This document shows, in pieces, positions 47,375 to 58,100 of a DNA stretch of 64,000 bases. The notes under the pieces are model-generated. The model was not told where the DNA came from, did not search any database, and saw nothing but the letters and a program-made list of their open reading frames with translations. The stretch comes from Macrolepiota albuminosa (Eukaryota > Basidiomycota > Agaricomycetes > Agaricales > Agaricaceae). Both the position numbers and the translations under genes were made by a program. The stretch is taken from assembly GCA_027475525.1 (NCBI GenBank), contig JAMWFC010000082.1:806001-870000 (forward strand), given 5' to 3'. Position 1 is the stretch's first letter; every line of letters starts with the position of its first letter.

Positions 47375-48265
47375 TAATAGGACTCCACACAGGCTAAGTG
47401 CATCAATTGCAGGCTTAGCATTGGCTCCAGACACTCTGCCGCACTTGTTCCAAACTTGGCACATACAATTTATCTATTTTAGGCCTTATTCAACAGCCAC
47501 ATATAGCAAGCAATAGAACCAATCAGTAATAGTGCCAGTGGCAGTTAGAATGACAAATGACAGCTAACAATCATGCTATTAGCAAGCAGTGACAAATGGC
47601 ATCACTTAATTAGCATATGATACAGCTAGCTGATAACAATACTTATGAGTTAGAAATGATGGCACTTACTTGTCTGACACCTGACATTACTTGGCACCCT
47701 TTCTCAGTTCAGACAGACAACATTTTTGTTCATTTCTTACTATTTAGTTTAATGCATGGTATTTACTTACAGTTCACCACTCCTTGGTGATCCTTAGCCA
47801 TTTAGCAATAATGAACTCATTTTTACTATAAATACTTACCAATATCACTAGTTATAATAGAGAACAGAGTATCCTGTTACTTCTCTCAGTTCATCTATAG
47901 TTCAGATTTTGTTTGTGCTGACTTAGTTCAAAGTTATCAATTGTTTAAACACCTCTAGCCTGCTTGATGCAGTTATGCATATAGAACCTACATATCTTGT
48001 ACCTATAGCAGGCATCATACAGCTTATTTGTTACTAAGCCTCTAGTTATTTTGCTGCACTTCTTGCTGCACCTTACTCATATCTACCCCCCTTTTTCAGT
48101 CAAATGCACTTTGTTGTTAGTGCACTTCTCTTACTGACCTTTACTCAACCTTGCTGTTTAACTCATTTCCAACTTGTTCTCTGGAATCTGCCTGGAACTC
48201 CCTCAAATACTTAGCACACTCAATGCAAATTCCCTGGTCAGTAGCTATAAACTGTGTCTGTTGTA
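47375..48265 (+). repeat. LTR type B, decayed solo copy
   Basis: It begins TAATAGGACTCCACACAGG and follows LTR B to about 48265, including ACTATAAATACTTACC near 47826. Most CpGs are lost. The last 20 or so bases of the LTR are missing. Confidence 0.8.
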
Positions 48266-48292
48266 GAGCTATTGAAGCTATCTTGAAAAATT

Positions 48293-48794
48293 TTCCAGTT
48301 CACTACACTTTGACATTATTAGTTATTTGACAATAATGAACTCAATACAGTATAAAAACACTTACCAACTTGTACATCATCAGCAGAACAGAGCTTATTG
48401 TCTCTACTCACTTCAGTCTACTTTATAATATAGATCTTATTCATGGTCAGCAACAGTTGATTAGTTAGCAGTTGTTGATTAAACTATCTCTACTTTACAG
48501 AACCTTTGTGCCTTGCACTTATAGTAGATATTAACACAGCTTAGAAGTCACTAAGCTTATTGTGCTTTTGTCACTTATCTTGCTGCACTCACCTTACCAT
48601 TTATTTCACAGGCACTTTTTATTATTAGTGCCTTACCCTTGCCAACTCTATCTTACCATATTATACCTAATTATTAATGTGTTCTCTAGAACTTGCTTAA
48701 AACTCTCTCCATATATTTTAGCATACTCAACACAGACTTTGGAATTAGTAGCAGTTTATTATATCTGCTATTGATCTAATTTTAGATATCATCA
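48293..48794 (+). repeat. LTR type B, 5'-truncated copy
   Basis: It starts at the CCAGTTCACTAC position equivalent to the middle of LTR B and runs to the proper end ATATCATCA. It is in the same orientation as the preceding copy, 28 bp downstream, so two B LTRs lie head to tail. Confidence 0.65.
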
Positions 48795-49424
48795 ACAAAA
48801 GTTATTGCCTACAATTAAGCTGTCAGAATAAGAGTCATAGAAGAGACCTGCATGCTGCTTATCAATCAACATGAGTTTGTTGACCTCTGAGACTTCACTC
48901 TCAACATTGATAGGGTCAACTATAGCAGAAGAAGACCTTTAGTCATAAGTGTAGGATGTCAAAGAGCAAGATCCAAGAATACTATGTGCTGACAATAAAA
49001 CAGCACAAAAGAATGCCCATTTGATGTGAACTCCTGCTATTGAGTGCCCCAATGCAGAGACTGCAATGGACCTCATCCAAGACACAAATGTCTTAAAAAA
49101 TACAAAAATTGAAGTGTTGAGAAGTAATAAGCCTAAATACCTTTGTTTCTATTATTATCAATATAACAGTAATTATACAATGACAACAAGCAAATAGTCT
49201 GAGTATGCAGATTCCTTACTAAAGCCACCTCTGAATAAACAATTAAACAAAAAGTCCTTTCAGACTCTGGAAGAATACTCTGAATTAGTCAAAATTATAA
49301 TGCTGATTGACATTGAAGTTTTCAAAGACTTACTTGTCAGCCATTCTAATCAAACCTTTATAAAGTCTGTTATCAAAGATATAAAGAAAGGCTTCTGGCT
49401 TTTTGCAGATATGCACTCAGATAC
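48795..49424 (+). pseudogene. Unassigned retroelement fragment with zinc-knuckle-like text
   Basis: The plus-strand translation contains QCRDCNGPHPRHKCLKKY (about 49052-49105) and IMLIDIEVFKDLLVSHSNQT followed by KKGFWLFADMHSD (about 49290-49420). The second resembles HPNQP...GFWP text that I associate with reverse-transcriptase polyproteins of mushroom genomes. The class (LINE or DIRS-like) is not resolved. It is cut at 49425 by an LTR. Confidence 0.35.
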
Positions 49425-49501
49425 TGTAACAAAGTTACGAATTTAGTGAGAGCTAAAGTTCACACAATACAGAATCAGACCAGACTGATTTATTGACTAT
49501 G
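49425..49501 (-). repeat. LTR type E, 3' portion (interrupted)
   Basis: It begins TGTAACAAAGTTAC. Together with 51908-52069 it forms one LTR (minus strand TGTAGC...GTTACA) split by the chromovirus insertion. Confidence 0.5.
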
Positions 49502-51907
49502 TGTAGGACGTCCTGTTCTCACTTAGCCCAAAACCGCCAATCAACAAGACCTCACTATATAGTTCTGGTAAGCGAGTAAGGTAGAAAATATGCATACATG
49601 AGTATACAATAGTAAGAGAGCAACGGAATTCGAGAGAGAAAGCAAGAGACGATTTTTCCTTTCCGCATCTCATCGCCACCTTATATAGGTGGTGGATGTA
49701 AATGATGTAAATGACGACATTCCTAAATATAGCTAATAGGAGTCGTAATCGTAGGATTACACCCCTTCCCATTCGAAAAAAAATATTACATCCGAACGAG
49801 AAACAAGCGAGGAAAATGTTAGTAAGTACAACAAACTGCTCACACGAGTGCATCAAAAACCCTCAATGGGAAAAGCTACTGGTGGCAGGGACATGTCAAA
49901 GAGAACAAGTTAAGCCATCCCCTGACCTTCTCCTGCCAACCATACGTCGAGAGCTTCATTATTCTCAAGTTACTTGCTGGACCTCCATTCATCATGTTCG
50001 GGCCCATACCTCCAAAAACGTACCAGGTATTGCCAGCCCCTTCCTCTTCGCTGAGCATCAATGATTTTGTCCACAAAATATTCCTGTAAACCCATGTCAG
50101 GCGCAAATACCAGGCCTGGTTCCTCGAATTCTCACGAGGGGAACAGGGCAGAATTATTTTCAGTGTAGAATAAAAGTTTGGACGTATGATATTGTCCATA
50201 GGCCTCCAGGTTATTTGGTTTAAAAACAGTCATGTTAGATGTTTCCAGGTGCAGGTCAGTGACTAAAAAGGGTCCATCATATTGTGGCATTAATTTCACC
50301 ACCCATTTCTGCCCCTTCTTTTTATACAGTCGCCGGTTGTCCTTGGTGCATACCAAGACCCTGTTGCCTATCTGAAACCTACAATCATCCCTGTGGCCTT
50401 TATTTGCCTGCGCCGCCTGTTGTATCTTAGCCTGTAGCAGGTTGTCCTGGGCCATTGTGGTGTCTGTAACCAGGCGTTGAATGATGTCCCGCACGGTGAC
50501 TTCTTCCGGCAACGTTGTGTCCTCCCGGTGGACCAATGGAGGGATCATCCTAGGACGTCTGCCCATTCTCAGCTCAAAAGGTGAGAAGCCTGTCGATTTG
50601 TTAACCATGTTCATAAGGTCAAACCTTATCCATGATAGCACTCTTGCCCATCCCTTCTGATTTCTATCGACATGGAATCGCAGTGCCTGGATGATCGTTC
50701 TATTCAATCGCTCACTTGTCCCATCTGTCTCCAGATGGTAAGCCATGGACATCTTTACTTTCACACCAACCAGCTTTATCAAATGCTTCCAAAACTTGGA
50801 GACAAACAACTTATTCCTGTTGCATATGATATCATGTGGCAACCCATTTTTGCAATACCAATTATCGAAAAACAACTCGGCCAACTGTGGCACTGTCAAG
50901 TCAATTCTTGTCAGAATTATATGCAGGTCGGAGTGAAGTCAGTCTGTGATGGACAGGATGCAATTGAAGCCGTCATCCTCCAGCAATGGTCCCATGAAAT
51001 CCATTGCAATGGACTCCCCATGCCTGTCTGGTACCGGCAATAGGTGCAATGGCTCTATTGGCCAAGACAAAGGTGATTTATATTGTTGACACTCCGCGCA
51101 TGCGGAAACGTAACCAAACTCCAGGTTCCGCCTCATTTTTGGCCAGTAGAATGATCCGCGCAGGGCCTTGTACAACTTGTCAAAGCCAAAGTGACCCAAC
51201 AAGTCATGTGCCATGCGAAAAATTTGTTCCCTCACATTACCAACTCGTGGCACCAACAGCTGGGTACCGCAAAACCATAGGCCATCCTTCTGGATTAAAG
51301 ATGACATGCCCCTGGCTGCAGCCAACAGATTCTGACACCACGGGTCCATATTGTACCCTTGTGTCAATTCTTGTAACACTTCGTTGTCAATCGCAATCGA
51401 TGAGCCTATTATTGCCACACACTACTTTGGGTGCCGGTGCCTCACAAGCAAGCGAATATACGGTGTGGAACAGTGAATTTTGATTCACAGGCAAGATCAC
51501 TCACACACACGTCGAAACATCGTCCTCTCCCTGCAACATGTCCAACAGGGACTGTGCCCCACCGACAGCATCCATCAAGTCTGGCCAATCTGGTGGCAAA
51601 CGTGATAGTGCGTCTGCCATCATATTATCTTCTCCTTTAACGTAGACCATCTTACAGTCAAATTGCGAAAGGAACTCCATCCACCTCGCTTGCTGCCATG
51701 ACAAGTCCCTCTGTTTTTCGAAATTCAGCAGCATCTTGTAGTCTGTGAAGACCACAAATGTGGACCCAAAAAGGTCTGCTCTCCATTTTTTCAATGCTCG
51801 TACTATTGCTAACAACTCCTTCTCGTGCACAGGGTAGTTCAATTTGGCGCCTTTAAATGCCTGGCTTTCAAAAGCGACCGGTCGGGGGTCATAATCATAG
51901 GATTACA
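49502..51907 (-). mobile_element. Chromovirus (Ty3/Gypsy) with large 5' deletion
   Basis: The 3' LTR is 49502-49761 (TGTAGG...GGATTACA on the plus strand), preceded on the minus strand by the purine tract GAATGGGAAGGGG. RNase H, integrase and a chromodomain lie between. At the other end only 20 bp of the 5' LTR (51888-51907) remain, fused to RNase H coding DNA, so the rest of the LTR, gag, protease and reverse transcriptase are gone. Target duplications CTATG (49497-49501) and CTATA (51908-51912) agree but for G to A. CpG content is higher than around it, so it is a later arrival. Confidence 0.7.
49910..51885 (-). pseudogene. pol: Chromovirus RNase H-integrase-chromodomain
   Basis: On the minus strand RNase H begins RPVAFESQAFKGAKLNYPVH (51880-51820) and includes YVKGEDNMMADALSRLP. 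The integrase zinc region has H-x3-H and C-x2-C (MAHDLLGHFGFDKLYKALRG, CAECQQYK). The core has AMDFMGPL and continues with GLPHDIICNRNKLFVSKFW, TDGTSERLNRTI (50899-50132), the second aspartate apparently changed (DIICNRN for DxIxSDRG). A chromodomain follows in a shifted frame (EYFVDKIIDAQRRGRGWQYL, FWRYGPEHDEW) with a stop inside (near 49966). Chromodomains direct integration toward heterochromatin. Confidence 0.82.
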
Positions 51908-52069
51908 CTATATAGTATAAAACAAAAATAAGCTGCTTAATAAGCAGCAGGTAAGTAAGTATTTATAATATTGTAAATAAAATTATATTATAATAAATAT
52001 AATATAATTTTATCTAATTCTATTAACTAAAGGCTATGTGGCTATAGCCATATAGCGTACTATGCTACA
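51908..52069 (-). repeat. LTR type E, 5' portion
   Basis: On the minus strand it starts TGTAGCATAGTACGC just after a purine tract (ATTTGGGGGTA, 52070-52080). It is AT-rich and is interrupted at its inner side by the chromovirus. Confidence 0.5.
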
Positions 52070-52081
52070 TACCCCCAAATC

Positions 52082-53400
52082 AGACCAACTTACAGTCTTA
52101 AAGCACCATGATGGTCGGGCTGTTAGTAAATCTAGAATAGGGGCTATGGGAGAGTTTCTAGGCTTCCATGATAGATTGGCAGTTGCATTGTCCATGTCAT
52201 AGTTGAGGAGGTCATCCTCAGATACAGGCTTGTGTGAGGTGTCCAATGGCTCTGCCTAAGGCAGTGAGTCATCATAGTCCTGGAGTAGGAACAGTGTAAG
52301 AGTAGGATCAAGAGCAGCTGGTGCAAATAGCATGTATAAGCACAAACCAGAAAAGGCTGTGTTAATGAATACACATGGCATGGTCTATGGCCAGACCAGT
52401 CTACATGTTGGGCATTCTAGGATGCCTATATATGAGGGTGTAGAAGCCCAAGTAATCCAAAGCAAATAGCTACTTTGAGTCAGGGGAAGTCCCACTTTTC
52501 TTATGGCAATAAATCTGCAAAGGAACAATTATATGCAGGACTTGTTCCCACTTCTCAGTGCTTGCAAAAAGTACTGTGATTGTCCTGTATTAGACTTTAT
52601 CAAATAATTAGGACATCATCCTGTCCTAGGCAGTAGAGTGACAATTATCAATGAGCTGCTAACCCTAGCAAAAGTCTGACCTCAAGCAGTGAGAACTTCT
52701 TCAGACTTGATTGTAATTGTAGAGTCAGTGATGATGGAACTAGTGAGCATCTGTTTGATCTGAACAAGATCAGACTCGGAGGATTGAGCCAGAATGCTAA
52801 GCTGAACGGAATAATAGGCTTCATTGAGATGCATGAGAAGAACATCTTTGAATTCAGTATCCTCAGCCTTGACACCATATACAGAAAGTCTCTACTTGGC
52901 AGATTGAAGAGTCTGAATATAAATGGAGATATGGTAATCAGGCTCATATCAGATATCATAGAATGCTGCATGAGTAACGATATGGCTCCCAATAGTTGAC
53001 TTCTCAAAATGAGCTTTGAGAGCTGCCTAAGCAGCGGTATTGGTCTCACAGTCCTCAATAAGATACTGGTACTTATCAGAGATGCATCAATAAATAAATC
53101 CACTCAGCATCTCATCAGACCTGTCCCACTTCCTCTTTTCATCTCCATTGAATGGTGGAAGAGTGCCAGTAGCAATCCCAGTCATACCAGCAGTATGAAG
53201 AGCAGCCATCATCTTTTTGGCCCATATGAACCAATTAGAATTGTCGAGTTTGTTGAGGACATTGTGATGCAGGGTAGATGCAAATAAAGGAGGAAGTGTG
53301 TAAGCCATGATAGAGATAATGTTGTGCAATAGAAGCATGAGAAGTAGCAATTGGTTTGATAGAGTTGGGGCTGAGGCCCATAACCTATTACAGAAATAAA
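52082..53400 (-). pseudogene. LTR retroelement gag fragment
   Basis: The minus-strand frame from 53380 reads LPPLFASTLHHNVLNKLDNS and NWFIWAKKMMAALHTAGMTG, typical of copia-type gag (UBN2-like). In another frame text such as SVYGVKAEDTEFKDVLLMHL and ILAQSSESDLVQIKQMLTSS continues to about 52640, and proline/serine-rich text runs to about 52100. It ends at a purine tract next to LTR type E. Pol is missing, so the element is internally deleted or non-autonomous. Confidence 0.6.
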
Positions 53401-53643
53401 CATGAGAGGCACAAGACTGCACAAAAGAACATGAAAGAGTGATACAAGATAGACATGGGAGACCTTTTCAGGCCCACATAGACATACATGATGCACCAAA
53501 CACAAATGACTGCAAGTGAGTATATTGGCTATGATGGTAAAATTTCTATGGAACAGTGTGGAACTAAATATGTAATGTATATACTTATTATAATCTGGGG
53601 GCATCATAAGCCGACACCCCTTTGACTTCAACAAAAACCAGTG
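53401..53643. other. No gene seen
   Basis: AT-rich DNA upstream of the gag fragment. A 5' LTR would be expected here but no match to LTR type E was found. Confidence 0.4.
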
Positions 53644-53820
53644 TTTTTATATGACCAATAGAGACACCTCAAAAGTTACTAATAATCACATGAAGCTTCC
53701 TGAGAGCAGTCACAAGTGAGACATATTCCCAAGGAAGTCTCACCTTGATGACCACTCTCTAGGTAAGCATATGTTCTTTCAGAAGAGAGGATTATCCTAG
53801 ATGACCTGAATACAGATTGG
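53644..53820 (+). repeat. Left arm of inverted repeat, CpG-depleted
   Basis: It is complementary in order to 54037-54209. Examples: CCACTCTCTAGGTAAG is identical after reversal, while GATGACC stands for GACGACC and AGCAGTCACA for AGCGGTCGCA. Nearly all differences are C to T or G to A at CpG sites of the right arm. Confidence 0.85.
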
Positions 53821-54036
53821 GATTAAATAGTATATTTTATATCTACTCACTACTCTGCACCTTTTTGTATATTAGTGTTTAAAAATCATACATGCATCAG
53901 GGCTCAGGACAGTTTTGTTTTAACACAAAGAAAAAGAAAAAATTTAACTAATTAAATATTATAAAATCAACTTGAACAAAATAAATAAATAAAAATATGT
54001 ATCCAATGATAAACGTAGAATGACAATATACTTTTC
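53821..54036. other. Loop of inverted repeat, AT-rich
   Basis: About 216 bp of AT-rich sequence between the two arms, without coding text. Confidence 0.6.
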
Positions 54037-54209
54037 CAACCTGCGCTCGGGTCATCTTCGATGATCCTCCCTTCAGATGCAAACGACTTACCTAGAGAGT
54101 GGTCGTCGAGGTGAGACTCCCTTGGGGACATGTCTCACCTGCGACCGCTCTCTAGTTGACTGCGTGACATCCGGTATTCCGAGAAATGCTCTCATTGGTC
54201 GCGTGAAAA
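54037..54209 (-). repeat. Right arm of inverted repeat, CpG intact
   Basis: It contains CGCTCGGG, GGTCGTCGAGG and GCGACCGCTC. It pairs with 53644-53820. Together the arms may be the ends of a MITE-like element or a segmental inverted duplication. Confidence 0.8.
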
Positions 54210-54444
54210 CTTAACGTTTTAACTGCTAACAATTCAAAAAAAAAAGAAGACAACAGCCGCCTTTTCATCATTTCACTCAATTGTTTACGAGTTTGGCAGA
54301 TAGGCGGCGTAGAAATATCAGTATATGTATTTTAGCGTCGGAGTTGGGACAGGCCGTAGCCCTCCCGAGGTTTCCTCCGACATAAGAAAGATCATTAAGT
54401 ACGACCATTGGTCGATATTATATAGCTTAACAATTTGATTATCA

Positions 54445-54518
54445 GGGTCGATGGCGTAGTTGGTTATCGCATCTGTCTAACACACAGAAGGTCCTCAGTT
54501 CGAACCTGGGTCGACTCA
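54445..54518 (+). tRNA. tRNA-Val: tRNA-Val(AAC)
   Basis: This 74-nt cloverleaf has no intron: acceptor stem GGGTCGA (54445-54451) with TCGACTC (54511-54517), anticodon stem TCTGT/ACAGA, anticodon AAC at 54479-54481, and T loop TTCGAAC (54499-54505) with stem CTCAG/CTGGG. CCA is not encoded, as in eukaryotes. The A box region TGGCGTAGTTGG and B box GTTCGAACC are well formed. It stands about 230 bp from the decayed transposon zone. Confidence 0.95.
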
Positions 54519-54701
54519 ATATCAAGTCTGTTTTTCGTTTTGAATCCTCCTGACATAAGTCCTAGAGTATCGTGTAAGGACCAGGATGAATTTTTGTTGT
54601 GACTTCAAGTGCAGGAGGTCACAATAACAGGTTTTACCACATCTTACGTCGTGACAGCCTCTGACTAATAACCAAAGGACGCAAACTGTCGACCATTGGC
54701 A

Positions 54702-54956
54702 TCAAGGAAATTTCTCTGTATAGTGTTTCGCGATAGCTTTATCTACCTCATGTATGTGCATTTCTGCTCTCGTAGGTTGAGAAATGAGCTGCAATATCTC
54801 ATTTTTGCATGTCTTAAATTTGGTTTTTTTTGGCAGCGATGAAAAGGCTGTCACTGCTGGTGCCTCTGCAGTGCCTCTGGTGGCATTGAGGTCATTGAAC
54901 CCATTGTTAATTGTCATCACTTGTTTAAATTCGCAGTGATATACTTGCCAATACAA
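54702..54956 (-). CDS. Small hypothetical ORF (84 residues)
   Basis: It reads MYWQVYHCEFKQVMTINNGF and continues with NDLNATRGTAEAP and a lysine-rich C-terminal half, in non-decayed DNA upstream of and divergent from the importin gene. I do not recognise it. It might be an exon of an unannotated gene or a chance frame. Confidence 0.25.
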   Translation of the reverse strand: MYWQVYHCEFKQVMTINNGFNDLNATRGTAEAPAVTAFSSLPKKTKFKTCKNEILQLISQPTRAEMHIHEVDKAIAKHYTEKFP

Positions 54957-55194
54957 ATATTGTATTCTTGGCCGTTATTTGACCATCGTAAATGATTTAT
55001 CAAAGGAAAACGCGCTTCACGTGATAGGCTAAATTTTTGGAAATCACCTCTTTTATCTTTTTCTCTCTGCCTTTTGGACTTTTTCATATTCATCAATATA
55101 CCCGGTGAGGTTTGTTAATCTTCCAATCTACACCCTCTCATCTTCACATACTCTCGTCTTCACTTCTGTCCTGATATTGTCCGTCGACTTGCAG

Positions 55195-58100
55195 ATGGAT
55201 CTTCAAACGTTATCAAACCTCTTCGCATCCACTATTAACCCGGACCCTAACATTCGGAAGGCTGGAGAGCTCCAGATTCGGAAGGTTGACTTTATCTCAA
55301 TACATCGCAAACTCGACTGATTCATTTTCACAAGGTCAGCAATGAGGAAGGCATGATTACTGCCCTTCTTCAAATAATCGCAACCGATAATGTCGATCTG
55401 TACGTGTTAGAACGCGATTGATACTTCTAAACTCATCAAAATAATAGTGCCACACGCCAAGCGTGCTCAGTGTGGCTCAAGAATCGCGTTTTCTCGAATT
55501 ATTCGGTTGACTCGACGGCCAACAGACGACCTGATCAAGCTATCATTGCCAATTCCGATCGTGAAGCACTTCGCACTCATATCTTGCGATTGCTTGCAAC
55601 GTCCCCCTCGCGTAGCATTAGTCTTCCAATTGCTAGCACGCTTAAAAACATCGTCGCCTATGATTTTCCGGAAAGGTGGCCAACCTTTCCTCAGGAGGTC
55701 AAAGCCTTGCTCACTAGCAGCAACATACGCGAGGTTCATGCCGGATGCGTCGCCGTTCTTGAAGGTGTTCGAGCGTTCAGGTTCGTTCAAATACATGTTT
55801 TGTTTCGCACAATGGGCTTATCTGTAGTATCTCAGATTCCGTCCCCGGAATCCCATGATCCCTCAAATGGTCCAAGAGCTGTTCCCAATTTTGGTGAACA
55901 TTGCCACCCAAATGCTTCAGACGCCTCCAACCGCTGCCGTTGAGATACCAACTATGCTTCATCTCATCCTCAAAACGTACAAAACGAGCATCGTCGTTGA
56001 CCTCAGTACCCACCAACAGAACCAAGATAGCTTGGTCCCTTGGGGAAAGCTCTTTTTTGCAATCGTTAACCTTCAACTCCCACCTGAGGCTGTCTACAGT
56101 GACGAAGACGAACGAGAGAGTTCGGAGTGGTGGAAGGCCAAGAAGTGGGCCTATGGCACGCTTGGACGCCTATTTCACAAGTCCGCCAGCCTTGCAATTA
56201 AAATCTAATGCCTTTCCTAACATCCTCTGAACTACAGATTCGGCAATCCCTCTCAGCTCCCGAGCACTCTACAAGAGCAATACGGTGCTTTTGCCCAGCA
56301 TTTTGTCACCCACTTTGCTCCAGAGATCCTGAGGACATACCTCAACCAGGTTGAGCTCTTCGTGACTAACCAGACATGGCTTTCAAAGAAGTGTCAATAT
56401 CAAATTTTTCAGTTCTTCACTGAATGGTAGGCGTTGCTCAAGTCCTTTGAGCAAAAACTCAATCTTTCATTAGTATTAAGCCCAAGTCGACTTGGGTCCT
56501 CCTCAAGCCCAGTGTAGAGCGCCTCGTGTCGTCCTTTGTCTTCCCACAACTCTCTTTCAATGAGACGAAGAAAGCATTGTGGGAGAGCGATCCCGTTGAT
56601 TATGTCCGCATTGCTGTTGGTATGTACATTCTTACTTTCAACCAGGCCATGTCTTGATCATGAGTGAAGATGAGTATGAAAGCTTCGCAACGCCCGTCTC
56701 AGCCGCGACAACCTTCCTCTTCTCGCTTGCAAGCAACAGGACTAAATCTTCTTTCATGCCTATTCTTGGCTTCATCAACACTGTCCTCCGGTCGTACGCT
56801 TCGTGTCTTGTTCATCCTCTCGATATCCTGACATCATTCCCAGAAATTCGGCTCCCCCACAAAGGTTCGGCGCTCTCAACATGACGGCGGCACTGGCTCC
56901 CTGGATGATGCGTCATCCCGACGTTAAGGGCAACGTCGAAGCATTCGTGCTTCAGTTTGTTACCCCCGAATTTACTAGCGCCGAACCTTATCTCAGGGCT
57001 ATCGTATGTCGTTCTTCGTCAATTCTTCACTTACTTCTGATATCGTCTTCGTGACAGGCGTGTGAGGTTATCGGGACCGTTACAAAGTCTGGTTTGGTCT
57101 GGTCCAGCGAAGAGGTCCGTATTAACTTCGGCCTTCCGGCGAAAGAAAATCATGTCTAATTCGTCGCCTTATCCTACAGCATCTTAATGCCAATTTCCGG
57201 GCCGTGGCTGCTGTTCTGGATGACCCGGAACTCCCAGTCAGGGTTAATGCTGCTCTTGCTATCACGGAGCTTGTCACCGCACATGAATCTGGTTCGTCGA
57301 TGATTTCTACAGCTTGCGTCAAAACGAATTCACAACCCATATAGTGAGAACTGCAATTGGACCTCAGGTTGGAAAGGTTATTCAAGGCATGTGGCAACTT
57401 GAACAATAGTAAACAAGGAACTGAGAACTGCAATTGGACCTCAGGTTGGAAAGGTTATTCAAGGCATGTGGCAACTTGAACAATAGTAAACAAGGAACTA
57501 ATGTTTATTCGGTCACTAAGATCTCTCAAACTCACCGACGAGACCGACTTGGATATCCTCAACCGCAGCATGGAGGTCATGGTCGACGCTTTCCAAACGG
57601 AGCTACTCCCAGTCGCTGCTCAGTTAACCCAACGTCTGGTCAGCACCTTCCCATGCCGTTATTCTGATCTTTGCCTTGCTTACGCGCACTTGTTTAGTGT
57701 GATTCTTATTTACGCCTTGCAAAGGAAGCTCTCGTCGCGCAAGAGGAAAATGACGGTGAACACATAAATCTGGACTCAATCAATGATGTGGATGATGACA
57801 AGACTTTCACCGCGATGGGGGTTGCGAAGACTATCAGTACAGTTCGTATCAGTACGACACCCTATATAATAGGCTATTTCTGACCCGTGATTTCTGCAGA
57901 TTATATCCTCTATCGAAAATTCCGTTGAAATTCTTTCGCAAGCCCAAGAAGTCGTCATCCCTATTATCTTATTCACCCTGGAAAATAAACTTCTCGGTGT
58001 GTCCTTTCCCCCGCCATGTCTTCACCAGTCGGTTTGCTTACGTGTTTCAAAAGATCTTTTCGATAACATGTATGAGTTAGTTGACAGTTTGACGTTCAAA

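Noticed and set aside
49425..49501. 77-bp LTR E fragment as another 77-bp artefact
   Set aside because: The length is a coincidence; it is not a tandem duplication and is bounded by an LTR end and a target duplication.
55105..55194. Upstream ATG for the importin gene
   Set aside because: Family members start at MDLQTL-like sequence, and the upstream 30 residues look like a pyrimidine-rich leader.
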